Shown in pieces: positions 24,860 through 33,042 of a DNA stretch of 64,000 nt. The notes beneath the pieces were generated by a model. It searched no databases, had not been told where the DNA came from, and worked only from the letters and a program-made list of their open reading frames with translations. Origin of the DNA: JAKFWI01 sp031398975. Its GTDB lineage: Bacteria; Pseudomonadota; Alphaproteobacteria; Caulobacterales; Aquidulcibacteraceae. Position numbers and translations under genes: made by a program. Every line of letters starts with the position of its first letter. Within the stretch, counting starts at the first letter, position 1. Location: NCBI GenBank assembly GCA_031398975.1, contig JANNOI010000054.1, forward strand, positions 1 to 64,000, given 5' to 3'.

Positions 24860-25642
24860 ATGACCGATCGAAAGTCCGCCATCGTCACCGGCTCCACCAG
24901 CGGGATCGGCTTGGCGGCCGCCCGCGCGCTCGCGCAGGCGGGGATGAACGTGATGCTGAACGGCCTGGGCGATGCGGGCGAGATCGAGCGCCAGCGCGCC
25001 GCCCTCAGCGCGGAAACGGGCGTGGACGTGCGGTTTCAGGGCGGGGACCTGACCAAGGCGGCCGACGTCGAGGCGCTGGTGGCGGCCGCGACCGCGGCGT
25101 TCGGCAAGGTTGATGTGCTCGTCAATAATGCGGGCATCCAGCACGTGGCCCCGATCGAAGAATTTCCTCTGGAAAAGTGGGACGCGATCCTCGCGCTGAA
25201 CCTTTCCGCCGCTTTCCACGCCATCCGCGCCGCCATGGCCGGCATGAAGGCGCGCAAGTACGGCCGCATCATCAATATCGCCTCCGCGCACGGGCTTGTG
25301 GCCTCGCCGTTCAAATCGGCCTATGTCGCGGCCAAACACGGGGTGGTGGGGCTGACGAAGACGGTGGCGCTGGAGGGGGCGCGCTTCAATGTCCGCTGCA
25401 ACGCGATCTGCCCCGGCTATGTGCTGACGCCGCTGGTGGAGAGCCAGATCCCGGACACCATGAAGTCCCGCTCCATGACGCGCGAACAGGTGATCAACGA
25501 CGTCCTGCTCGCGGCCCAGCCGACCAAGGAATTCGTCAAGCCCGAGGATATCGCCGCCTATGTCGTGTTCCTGACCAGCCCGGCGGGGGACCAGATCAAC
25601 GGCGCGGCGCTCTCCATCGACGGCGGCTGGGTCGCGGAATAA
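24860..25642 (+). CDS. bdhA: 3-hydroxybutyrate dehydrogenase
   Basis: 260 residues, classical SDR. It oxidises (R)-3-hydroxybutyrate to acetoacetate with NAD+, a step in polyhydroxybutyrate breakdown and ketone-body use. T-G-S-T-S-G-I-G at 10–17, N-N-A-G-I-Q-H-V at 89–96 (the Gln and His after NAG are typical of this enzyme), Ser142, Tyr155 and Lys159 are all present. The stop codon overlaps the next start by one base (TAATG), so it is translated together with the patatin gene. Confidence 0.93.
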   Translation: MTDRKSAIVTGSTSGIGLAAARALAQAGMNVMLNGLGDAGEIERQRAALSAETGVDVRFQGGDLTKAADVEALVAAATAAFGKVDVLVNNAGIQHVAPIEEFPLEKWDAILALNLSAAFHAIRAAMAGMKARKYGRIINIASAHGLVASPFKSAYVAAKHGVVGLTKTVALEGARFNVRCNAICPGYVLTPLVESQIPDTMKSRSMTREQVINDVLLAAQPTKEFVKPEDIAAYVVFLTSPAGDQINGAALSIDGGWVAE

Positions 25643-26670
25643 TGGCCAAGCGCGCGCCGAAGCTGATCACGCTCGCGCTGCAGGGCGGGGGCGCGCACGG
25701 CGCCTTCACCTGGGGCGTACTGGACCGGCTTCTGGAAGACGAGCGGTTGTCGATCGCGGCGATCTCGGGCGCGTCGGCCGGGGCGATGAATGCGGTGGTC
25801 GCCACCGACGGGTTCATCGCGGGCGGGACAGAGGGCGCGCGGGCCGCGCTCGCCGGCTTCTGGCGGGGGCTCGCCTCGGCCACCAGCATCTCGCCCTTCC
25901 ACCGCGGGCCGTGGGAGGCGCTGATGGGGGCCTGGAAGCGCGAGACCTCGCCCTATTTCCAATTTTTCGACATCCTCTCCCGCGTGGCGAGCCCCTACGA
26001 CCTGAACCCCCTGAACTGGAACCCGATCCGGGACCTGCTGGAATCGCACGTCGATTTCCAGCGCCTGCGGGAGGGGGAGGCGATGAAGGTGTTCGTCTCG
26101 GCCACGCATGTGGAGAGCGGGCGGGCGCGGGTGTTTCCGCGCGAGAAGCTGACGGTCGATCACGTGATGGCCTCGGCCTGCCTGCCGCTCCTGTTCCAGG
26201 CGGTGGAGATCGATGGCGCGCCCTATTGGGACGGCGGCTATCTGGGCAATCCGGCGCTCTGGCCGCTGTTCGGCGCCACGCCCACGGACGACATGATCAT
26301 CGTCCAGATCAATCCGATTGACCGCCCCGGCACGCCGCGCACGGCGCGCGAGATCCTCGATCGGATGAACGAGATCAATTTCAACGCAAGCCTCTTGAGC
26401 GAGCTGCGCGCGATCCATTTCGTGCACCGCCTGAAGGACGAGGGGCGCCTCGACGATCCGCGCTACCGCTACATGCTGGTGCATGTGATCAAGGACGATC
26501 CCGGCATGATCGAGCTGGGCGAGGCCTCGAAATACGCGACCGACCTGCCTTTTCTGGAGGGGTTGTTCGAGAAGGGCCGCGCCTCGACGGAGGCCTGGCT
26601 CACCGCCCATTATGACGATCTCGGCAAGCGCTCCACCGTCGATCTGCGGGCCGTGTTCCTGGGGGAATGA
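25642..26670 (+). CDS. Patatin-like phospholipase
   Basis: 342 residues. The patatin fold signatures are complete: oxyanion glycine loop G-G-G-A-H-G at 15–20, nucleophile G-A-S-A-G with Ser45, and the dyad Asp197 in D-G-G. It should hydrolyse acyl esters of lipids. Its start overlaps the bdhA stop by one base. This bdhA–patatin pairing is, from memory, common in alphaproteobacteria, and suggests a role in storage polymer or membrane lipid turnover feeding hydroxybutyrate oxidation. No signal peptide. Confidence 0.9.
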   Translation: MAKRAPKLITLALQGGGAHGAFTWGVLDRLLEDERLSIAAISGASAGAMNAVVATDGFIAGGTEGARAALAGFWRGLASATSISPFHRGPWEALMGAWKRETSPYFQFFDILSRVASPYDLNPLNWNPIRDLLESHVDFQRLREGEAMKVFVSATHVESGRARVFPREKLTVDHVMASACLPLLFQAVEIDGAPYWDGGYLGNPALWPLFGATPTDDMIIVQINPIDRPGTPRTAREILDRMNEINFNASLLSELRAIHFVHRLKDEGRLDDPRYRYMLVHVIKDDPGMIELGEASKYATDLPFLEGLFEKGRASTEAWLTAHYDDLGKRSTVDLRAVFLGE

Positions 26671-26693
26671 GGCCTCTTGCAGATCCTTCTCGC

Positions 26694-26744
26694 ATGCTGA
26701 TCGCGCCGCCATGCTGATTGCGCCCCCATGCTGATCGCTATTGA
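26694..26744 (+). repeat. 17-bp tandem repeat covering the cmk start codon (three copies)
   Basis: Copies begin at 26694, 26711 and 26728, each opening ATGCTGATYGC. The first two units are 17 bp (ending CGCCGCC and CGCCCCC), and the third merges into cmk. Because 17 is not a multiple of 3, the first two ATGs open short frames that both encode M-L-I-A-P-P-C and stop at a TGA overlapping the next ATG region. Only the third ATG reads into cmk. No strong ribosome binding site precedes any copy. Confidence 0.8.
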
Positions 26745-27348
26745 CGGTCCCACCGCCTCCGGCAAGGGCACGCTGGCGAAACGGCTCGCTGAACTATACG
26801 GCCTGCCGCGGCTGGATACCGGGGCGCTCTACCGCGCGGTGGCGCTCCAGGTATTGGACGGCGGGGGCGATCTGGACGCCGAGGACGTCGCGGAGGCCGC
26901 CGCGCGCGGGCTCGATCTCACCGCCATCGACGAGGGGCGCATCCGCTCCGCGGAGGTGGGGGCGGCGGCGTCCCGCGTGGCGGCGCTGCCGGGGGTGCGG
27001 GCGGCCTTGCTTGCCGCGCAGCGGGCGTTCGCGGCCCAGCCGGGCGGGGCGGTGCTGGACGGGCGCGACATCGCCACCCTCGTCTGCCCCATGGCGGACG
27101 TGAAGATCTTCGTGACCGCCGATCTTGAGGCGCGCGCCCGCCGGCGCCACGCTGAATTGCTGTCGCGCGGGCAGGACATCGCCTTCGAGACGCTGAAGGC
27201 CCAGATCGAGGCGCGCGACCAGCGCGACGCCGCGCGTCCGATCGCCCCCCTGCGCCGGGCCCCGGATGCGCACTTGCTCGACACCACGTCTCTTTCTATA
27301 GAAGACGCGGTCGCAGCCGCCCGCCGATTTATCGACGCGGCGCGTTGA
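26728..27348 (+). CDS. cmk: Cytidylate (CMP/dCMP) kinase
   Basis: 206 residues. Phosphorylates CMP and dCMP with ATP. The P-loop I-D-G-P-T-A-S-G-K-G-T at 5–15, the substrate motif L-D-T-G-A-L-Y-R-A-V (30s) and D-G-R-D-I-A-T-L-V-C-P (about 111–121) are intact. The start is the third of three repeated ATGs (see the 17-bp repeat); only this one is in frame. It stands before rpsA, a widely conserved order. Confidence 0.95.
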   Translation: MLIAIDGPTASGKGTLAKRLAELYGLPRLDTGALYRAVALQVLDGGGDLDAEDVAEAAARGLDLTAIDEGRIRSAEVGAAASRVAALPGVRAALLAAQRAFAAQPGGAVLDGRDIATLVCPMADVKIFVTADLEARARRRHAELLSRGQDIAFETLKAQIEARDQRDAARPIAPLRRAPDAHLLDTTSLSIEDAVAAARRFIDAAR

Positions 27349-27603
27349 CGCCGCGCGCCCTGGCCCACAGGTCATGAGCTTAGAGGCGCCGCGGTCGTCA
27401 GTGGAAGGCCCCGAACGGGCCGGACGCCGCTTCCGCCAGTGCGGGACCCCCTGCTTCGCGCCGCTCATCCGCCCTCACCGGCCGGGGGCGACCCGCAGCG
27501 GGGCTGCATATGTTTATCGGGCGGGGGCGGCTGTTCGCCTCCGTTGAGACCGCCGGAGCCAACCGGCCGGCCTGTTCAGTCAGTTTTCGGAGAAGCCCTC
27601 TTG

Positions 27604-29301
27604 GTGCAAACGTCCACGCTTAATCCCTCCCAATCCGATTTCGCGGCCATGCTCGAGGAAAGCCTCGCGGGCCGGGGCATGATCGAGGGACGCGTCGTGC
27701 CCGCCACGGTGGTGGCGATCGAAAACGATTTCGCGGTCGTCGATGTCGGGCTGAAAACCGAGGGGCGCATCCCCTTGCGGGAATTCGCCCTCGACGGGGA
27801 CGGGCGGGGGCCCCGCCCGGGCGAGATCGTGGAGGTTTACCTCGATCGGATCGAAAACGCGCTGGGCGATGCGGTCGTCAGCCGGGAGAAGGCGCGCCGG
27901 GAAGAGGCCTGGACGCGGCTCGAAAAGAGCTTCGCCGCCGGCGAGAGCGTCATGGGCGCGCTGGTGGGCCGGGTGAAGGGCGGCTTCACCGTCGATCTCG
28001 GCGGCGCCAACGCCTTCCTGCCCGGCAGCCAGGTGGACATTCGCCCCGTCCGCGACGTGGGCCCGCTCATGAATATCGAGCAGCCCTTCGCGATCCTGAA
28101 GATGGACCGCGCGCGCGGCAATATCGTCGTATCCCGCCGCGCCGTGCTGGAGGAGACGCGCGCCGCCGAACGCTCCGAGATCGTGGGCCAGCTACAGGAA
28201 AACGAGATCCGAGAGGGCGTGGTCAAAAACATCACCGATTACGGCGCGTTCGTGGACCTCGGCGGGATCGACGGGCTGCTGCACGTCACCGATATGAGCT
28301 GGAAGCGCATCTCGCATCCGAGCCAGGTTCTCAATGTTGGCGATACGGTGCGGGTGCAGATCGTCAAGATCAACCCGGACACCCAGCGCATCAGCCTGGG
28401 CATGAAGCAGCTGCAATCGGACCCGTGGGACGGTGTGGAGGCGAAATATCCCCCGAACGGCAAGTTCACCGGCCGGGTCACCAACATCACCGATTACGGC
28501 GCCTTCGTGGAGCTGGAGCCGGGCGTGGAGGGCCTCGTTCACGTCTCGGAGATGTCATGGACCAAGAAGAACGTCCATCCCGGCAAGCTCATCTCCACGA
28601 GCCAGGAGGTCGAGGTGATGATCCTCGACGTGGACGGCGAGAAGCGGCGGATTTCGCTTGGCCTGAAGCAGGTCATGCACAATCCGTGGGACGCCTTCGT
28701 GGCTGAGCATCCGGTCGGTTCGGTGATCGAGGGCGAAGTCAAGAACATCACGGAGTTCGGGCTGTTCATCGGCCTGAATGCGGAGCTGGACGGCATGGTC
28801 CACCTCTCCGACATCGCCTGGGACGCCCAAGGCGAAGAGGCGCTCGCCCGCTACAACAAGGGCGACATCGTCCAGGCCAAGGTGCTCGACGTCGATGTCG
28901 ACAAAGAGCGCATCGCGCTGGGCATCAAGCAGGCCAAGTCCGACCCGATCGGCGTGGGCGAGTATCGCAAAGGCCAGACCATCACCGTGGAAGTCGCCGA
29001 AGTCACCACCGGGGGCCTCGAAGTGGTGTTCGGCGAGGGCAACCAGATGCGCAGCTTCGTGCGCAAATCCGATCTCTCGCGCGAGCGCGCCGATCAGCGG
29101 CCCGAGCGGTTCGCCGTGGGCGATCGCCTGGACGCCATGGTCACCGCGTTCGAGAAAACCTCCCGCCGCGTCTCGCTTTCGGTGAAAGCGTTGGAGATGG
29201 CCGAGGAGAAGGAGGCGATCGCGCAATTCGGGTCCTCGGATTCCGGCGCCTCCCTGGGCGACATTCTGGGCGCGGCGCTCCGCGATCAGAAAAAGAGCTG
29301 A
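27604..29301 (+). CDS. rpsA: 30S ribosomal protein S1
   Basis: 565 residues from the GTG at 27604 (TTG at 27601 also possible), with GGAGAAG upstream. The opening Q-T-S-T-L-N-P-S-Q-x-D-F-A-A-M-L-E-E-S matches alphaproteobacterial S1. Six S1 RNA-binding repeats follow; the clearest contain V-K-N-I-T-D-Y-G-A-F-V-D-L and V-T-N-I-T-D-Y-G-A-F-V-E-L. S1 brings mRNA to the 30S subunit. The 255-bp leader between cmk and rpsA is unusually long and GC-rich and may hold regulatory structure, but I could not define it. Followed by a strong terminator. Confidence 0.95.
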   Translation: MQTSTLNPSQSDFAAMLEESLAGRGMIEGRVVPATVVAIENDFAVVDVGLKTEGRIPLREFALDGDGRGPRPGEIVEVYLDRIENALGDAVVSREKARREEAWTRLEKSFAAGESVMGALVGRVKGGFTVDLGGANAFLPGSQVDIRPVRDVGPLMNIEQPFAILKMDRARGNIVVSRRAVLEETRAAERSEIVGQLQENEIREGVVKNITDYGAFVDLGGIDGLLHVTDMSWKRISHPSQVLNVGDTVRVQIVKINPDTQRISLGMKQLQSDPWDGVEAKYPPNGKFTGRVTNITDYGAFVELEPGVEGLVHVSEMSWTKKNVHPGKLISTSQEVEVMILDVDGEKRRISLGLKQVMHNPWDAFVAEHPVGSVIEGEVKNITEFGLFIGLNAELDGMVHLSDIAWDAQGEEALARYNKGDIVQAKVLDVDVDKERIALGIKQAKSDPIGVGEYRKGQTITVEVAEVTTGGLEVVFGEGNQMRSFVRKSDLSRERADQRPERFAVGDRLDAMVTAFEKTSRRVSLSVKALEMAEEKEAIAQFGSSDSGASLGDILGAALRDQKKS

Positions 29302-29329
29302 GCGGCGGTTAACCTCGTTTTAGCCGCAA

Positions 29330-29362
29330 CCGGCGCCGGATTGGGCGCCGGCCAATTCTTTT
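29330..29362 (+). terminator. Rho-independent terminator after rpsA
   Basis: CCGGCGCC (29330–29337), loop GGATTG, GGCGCCGG (29344–29351): a perfect 8-bp GC stem, followed by CCAATTCTTTT. It lies 28 bp after the rpsA stop codon and separates rpsA from ihfB. Confidence 0.7.
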
Positions 29363-29383
29363 GTGCTGTTTTTGTTGGCGTTC

Positions 29384-29399
29384 TTGACGAATCCGTCAA
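29384..29399. promoter_or_regulatory. Palindrome upstream of ihfB
   Basis: TTGACG-AATC-CGTCAA is a perfect 6-bp-arm inverted repeat, 45 bp before the ihfB start. The first half also looks like a σ70 -35 element (TTGACG), so this may be a promoter overlapped by an operator. No strong -10 is visible at 17 bp spacing. Confidence 0.35.
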
Positions 29400-29443
29400 C
29401 TCAGCGTCTTGATTTGCCCTGCCCGGCGGGTTGGGAGGACACG

Positions 29444-29740
29444 ATGCTGCGTTCGGAGCTCGTGATGCGGCTTCAAAATACGTATCGCCATTGGCGCTCC
29501 GCGGAGGTGGAGCATATGGTGGACGTGGTCCTCGAGGAGATCGCGGCGGCGCTGGAGCGCGGCGATCGGGTGGAGATCCGCGGCTTCGGGGCCTTTTCCG
29601 TGCGCGAGCGCCACGCCCGGGTCGGGCGCAATCCCCGCACCGGCGAGCCTGTGGGCGTGAGCGCCAAGCGCGTGCCCTTTTTCAAGGCAGGCAAGGAAAT
29701 GCGTGCGCGGGTGAACAATGGTTCGGACGCTGACGAATGA
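29444..29740 (+). CDS. ihfB: Integration host factor subunit beta
   Basis: 98 residues, HU/IHF fold. The DNA-binding arm region reads R-G-F-G-A-F-S-V-R-E-R-H-A-R-V-G-R-N-P-R-T-G, with the conserved Pro in R-N-P-R-T-G that intercalates to bend DNA. The ATG at 29444 has GGGAGG upstream. The rpsA–ihfB order is conserved in proteobacteria. The partner ihfA is not in this window. Confidence 0.95.
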   Translation: MLRSELVMRLQNTYRHWRSAEVEHMVDVVLEEIAAALERGDRVEIRGFGAFSVRERHARVGRNPRTGEPVGVSAKRVPFFKAGKEMRARVNNGSDADE

Positions 29741-29767
29741 GGCGCTGCGCCGGCTAGGGAGGCTGCC

Positions 29768-30175
29768 GTGCTGAAGGAATTCCGCGATTTCGCGATGCGG
29801 GGCAATGTCGTCGATCTCGCCATCGGCGTGATCATCGGGGCGGCGTTCGGCTCCATCGTCACCTCGCTGGTGAACGACATTCTGATGCCCCCGATCGGCT
29901 GGGCGGTGGGCGGCATCGATTTCTCCAAACTGGCGATTGAGATCGCGCCCGCCGCGACGCTGCCGGATGGCGCGGTGAAGCCTGCTGTGGTGATCGGCTA
30001 TGGCAAGTTCATCAATGCCTGCATCAGTTTCGTGATCGTGGCGTGGGCGATGTTCTTGATCGTCAAGGCCATGAATAGTCTCAAGAAAAAAGAAGCCGCC
30101 ACGCCCGTGGGGCCAAGCGGGGAGGAAAAACTGCTGATGGAGATCCGCGACCTGCTGGCCCGTCGCGCGCCCTGA
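29768..30175 (+). CDS. mscL: Large-conductance mechanosensitive channel
   Basis: 135 residues, GTG start with GGGAGG upstream. M-L-K-E-F-R-D-F-A-M-R-G-N-V-V-D-L-A-I-G-V-I-I-G-A-A-F-G is split here into the classic N-terminal amphipathic helix and pore-lining TM1, which defines MscL. TM2 (about 80–100) and a basic K-K-K cluster plus a C-terminal helix follow. It opens under membrane tension to release osmolytes during hypo-osmotic shock. It occupies the slot between ihfB and trpF that many alphaproteobacteria fill with a LapA-domain gene. Confidence 0.95.
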   Translation: MLKEFRDFAMRGNVVDLAIGVIIGAAFGSIVTSLVNDILMPPIGWAVGGIDFSKLAIEIAPAATLPDGAVKPAVVIGYGKFINACISFVIVAWAMFLIVKAMNSLKKKEAATPVGPSGEEKLLMEIRDLLARRAP

Positions 30176-30221
30176 TCGGCATGGCTTTGCGTCCGGGCGC
30201 GGACATACTAAATCGCAGGCG

Positions 30222-30866
30222 ATGACGGACGTGAAAATCTGCGGGTTGACGGAGGCCGGGGGTGTGGCGGGGGCCCTGGAGGCCGGCGCGCGCTATCTTG
30301 GCTTTGTGTTTTTTCCAATGAGCCCGCGTCATGTCACGCCCGAACGCGCTGAGGCGCTCGCGCGCCCGGCGCGGGACCGGGCCGAAATCGTGGCGGTGAC
30401 CGTGGACGCCGACGATGTTGCGCTGGAGGCCGTCGCCCGCGCCCTCGCGCCCGATTACATCCAGCTCCATGGCGCGGAGACGCCCGCCCGCGCGCAGGCG
30501 GCCCGCCGCTTCGCCCGCAAAGGCGTGATCAAGGCGCTGTCGGTCGCGCGTAGCGCAGACCTTGAAGCCGCTGCCGCCTACGCGACCATCGCAGACCTCT
30601 TCCTGTTCGACGCCAAGGCCCCTGCGGGCGCGAATCGGCCCGGCGGCAACGGGGCGGCGTTCGACTGGGCGATCCTGGCCGGGCGGACGTTTGCACGACC
30701 CTGGCTGTTATCGGGGGGGCTGCACGCCGGCAATGTGGCGGCCGCCATCGCCGCCTCCGGCGCACGCGCGGTGGACGTCTCCTCTGGCGTGGAGCGCGCG
30801 CCGGGGGTAAAGGACCGTTCCCGCGTCGCGGAATTCCTCAGCGCCGCCCAACGCGCACCCGGTTGA
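30222..30866 (+). CDS. trpF: Phosphoribosylanthranilate isomerase
   Basis: 214 residues. Converts phosphoribosylanthranilate to CdRP in tryptophan synthesis. The general base Cys lies in V-K-I-C-G-L-T at 4–10 and the general acid Asp in L-F-D-A-K near residue 129. It ends A-F-D-W-A-I-L-A-G-R then L-S-G-G-L, the phosphate-binding elements of the TIM barrel. First gene of trpF–trpB–trpA; trpE, G, D and C are elsewhere, the usual split arrangement of alphaproteobacteria. Confidence 0.95.
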   Translation: MTDVKICGLTEAGGVAGALEAGARYLGFVFFPMSPRHVTPERAEALARPARDRAEIVAVTVDADDVALEAVARALAPDYIQLHGAETPARAQAARRFARKGVIKALSVARSADLEAAAAYATIADLFLFDAKAPAGANRPGGNGAAFDWAILAGRTFARPWLLSGGLHAGNVAAAIAASGARAVDVSSGVERAPGVKDRSRVAEFLSAAQRAPG

Positions 30867-30871
30867 AGCGG

Positions 30872-32116
30872 ATGGCGATGCCCCCAACGCCCTCTCTCGA
30901 GCCTGCCCTAGCCGGGGCCCGGCGCAACGCAATGCCGGACGAACACGGCCGTTTTGGGACATTCGGCGGGCGGTTCGTCGCGGAAACGCTGATGCCGCTT
31001 GTGCTGGAACTGGAGCGGGCCTACCGGGCCGCCCAGGCAGATCCCGCCTTCCAGGCCCGCATCGACGCGTTCGCGCGCGATTATGTAGGGCGGCCAAGCC
31101 CGCTCTATTTCGCCGAGCGCCTCAGCGCCCATTACGGCGGCGCGAAGATTTACTTCAAGCGCGACGAGCTTAACCATACCGGCTCGCACAAGATCAATAA
31201 TTGTATCGGCCAGATCTTGCTGGCCCTGCGGATGGGCAAGACGCGCATTATCGCCGAGACCGGCGCCGGCCAGCACGGCGTGGCCACCGCCACGGTGGCG
31301 GCGCGTTTCGGGCTGCCGTGCGTGGTGTTCATGGGCGCCACCGACATCGAGCGCCAGAAGCCGAACGTGTTCCGCATGCAGCTTCTGGGGGCCGAAGTGC
31401 GCCCCGTCACCGCCGGCGCGGGCACGCTGAAAGACGCCATGAACGAGGCGCTTCGCGACTGGGTGAGCAGTGTCGAAGACACGTTCTACTGCATCGGCAC
31501 CGCCGCCGGCCCCCACCCCTATCCCGAAATGGTCCGCGACTTCCAAAGCGTGATCGGCCGCGAGGCGCGCGCCCAGATCCTTGAGCGTGAAGGCCGCCTG
31601 CCGGACGCGCTGGTGGCGGCGGTGGGCGGGGGCTCGAACGCAATCGGCCTGTTCCACCCCTTCCTCGACGATCACAGCGTGCGCCTGATCGGGGTGGAGG
31701 CGGCCGGCCACGGCCTCGCCTCCGGCCAGCACGCCGCGGCCTTGAGCGGCGGGCGCCCCGGAGTGCTGCACGGCAACCGCACCTATCTGCTCCAGAGCGA
31801 GGACGGCCAGATCCAGGACGCGCACTCCATCTCCGCCGGCCTCGATTATCCCGGCGTCGGCCCCGAGCATGCGTGGCTGAAAGAGAGCGGGCGGGCGGAA
31901 TATGTCGCGGCCACCGACACAGAGGCGCTGGAGGCGTTTCAGCTCTGCTCGCGCGTGGAGGGCGTCATTCCCGCGCTGGAGCCGGCCCACGCGCTGGCAC
32001 GCACCGGCGATCTCGCACGCGAACTCGGGCCTTCGGGGCTGATCGTGGTGAATTTGTGCGGGCGCGGGGACAAGGATGTCTTTACCGTCGCGGCGGCGCT
32101 GGAGCGCGCGCTGTGA
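30872..32116 (+). CDS. trpB: Tryptophan synthase beta chain
   Basis: 414 residues from the ATG at 30872, 5 bp after the trpF stop (a TTG at 30863 overlaps that stop and is possible). PLP-dependent condensation of indole and serine. The Schiff-base lysine is Lys107 in H-T-G-S-H-K-I-N-N; the phosphate-binding G-G-G-S-N-A is present near 238–243. The last codons overlap the trpA start as GTGA. TrpA and TrpB form the α2β2 complex that channels indole. Confidence 0.95.
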   Translation: MAMPPTPSLEPALAGARRNAMPDEHGRFGTFGGRFVAETLMPLVLELERAYRAAQADPAFQARIDAFARDYVGRPSPLYFAERLSAHYGGAKIYFKRDELNHTGSHKINNCIGQILLALRMGKTRIIAETGAGQHGVATATVAARFGLPCVVFMGATDIERQKPNVFRMQLLGAEVRPVTAGAGTLKDAMNEALRDWVSSVEDTFYCIGTAAGPHPYPEMVRDFQSVIGREARAQILEREGRLPDALVAAVGGGSNAIGLFHPFLDDHSVRLIGVEAAGHGLASGQHAAALSGGRPGVLHGNRTYLLQSEDGQIQDAHSISAGLDYPGVGPEHAWLKESGRAEYVAATDTEALEAFQLCSRVEGVIPALEPAHALARTGDLARELGPSGLIVVNLCGRGDKDVFTVAAALERAL

Positions 32117-32979
32117 GCGGTCGCATCGCCCGGCGTTTTGCGCAGCTTCAGGGCCAAGGCCGCGCCGGGCTGATCGTCTATGTGATGGCGAGCGACCCCG
32201 ATCCCGAAACCAGTTTCGAGATCCTGCGGCGCCTAGCCGGCGCGGGGGCGGATCTCATCGAGCTAGGCTTTCCGTTCTCCGACCCGATGGCGGACGGCCT
32301 CTCCATCCAGCGCGCGGGGGAGCGGGCGCTCAAGGCCGGGGGCTCCCTGCGCGCCACCCTTGCGCTCGCCGCCCGTTTCCGCGCCGAGGACCAGACGACC
32401 CCGCTCATCCTCATGGGTTATTGCAACCCGGTGGAGCAGATGGGCTATGCCGCCTTCGCGCAAGGTCTAGCCGCGGCCGGGGCGGACGGCGCGATCCTGG
32501 TGGACCTGCCCCCGGAGGAGGATGGCGAATTGCGCGGCCATTTCGCCCACGAGGGGCTTGCGCTGATCCGCCTGGCGACGCCCACGACAGACGCCGCGCG
32601 CCTCGGCCGGGTGCTCGATGGCGCCGGGGGCTTTTTGTATTACGTATCGGTGACGGGCGTGACCGGGACCCGCGCGATCGGGATCGGGGCGGCCCGCGCC
32701 GCCGTGGCGCGGCTGAAGGCGGCGTCCGATCTGCCGGTGGCGGTCGGGTTCGGGGTGCGCACGCCGGAGGCCGCCGCCGCGATCGCCGAGGCCGCTGACG
32801 CGGTCGTCGTGGGCTCCGCGCTGGTGGACGTCATCGGCGCCTGCGTAGAGGACGGGGCCCTGCAGGCGGCCCCCGGGAAGGTGGCCGCCAGCGTGGAAAA
32901 GCTGGCCGAGGCTGTCCGCGGCGCCAGAACCGGCCCGCTTTATCGGCGTACGCTTGAGATCGAACATGGCAAGACTTGA
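32113..32979 (+). CDS. trpA: Tryptophan synthase alpha chain
   Basis: 288 residues from the GTG at 32113, overlapping the trpB stop by 4 bp. Cleaves indole-3-glycerol phosphate to indole. The catalytic Glu is in L-I-E-L-G-F-P-F-S-D-P-M-A-D-G with the catalytic Asp in S-D-P; the phosphate loop near V-A-V-G-F-G-V-R is present. The frame is open further upstream within trpB but homology begins here. The C-terminal tail (R-G-A-R-T-G-P-L-Y-R-R) is slightly longer than usual. Confidence 0.95.
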   Translation: MSGRIARRFAQLQGQGRAGLIVYVMASDPDPETSFEILRRLAGAGADLIELGFPFSDPMADGLSIQRAGERALKAGGSLRATLALAARFRAEDQTTPLILMGYCNPVEQMGYAAFAQGLAAAGADGAILVDLPPEEDGELRGHFAHEGLALIRLATPTTDAARLGRVLDGAGGFLYYVSVTGVTGTRAIGIGAARAAVARLKAASDLPVAVGFGVRTPEAAAAIAEAADAVVVGSALVDVIGACVEDGALQAAPGKVAASVEKLAEAVRGARTGPLYRRTLEIEHGKT

Positions 32980-33042
32980 TCCCGCACCGACAGGATCGGC
33001 TCCGCGATCGGCCCGGGTTCCAAGACAAGGCTGGATTAAGGC

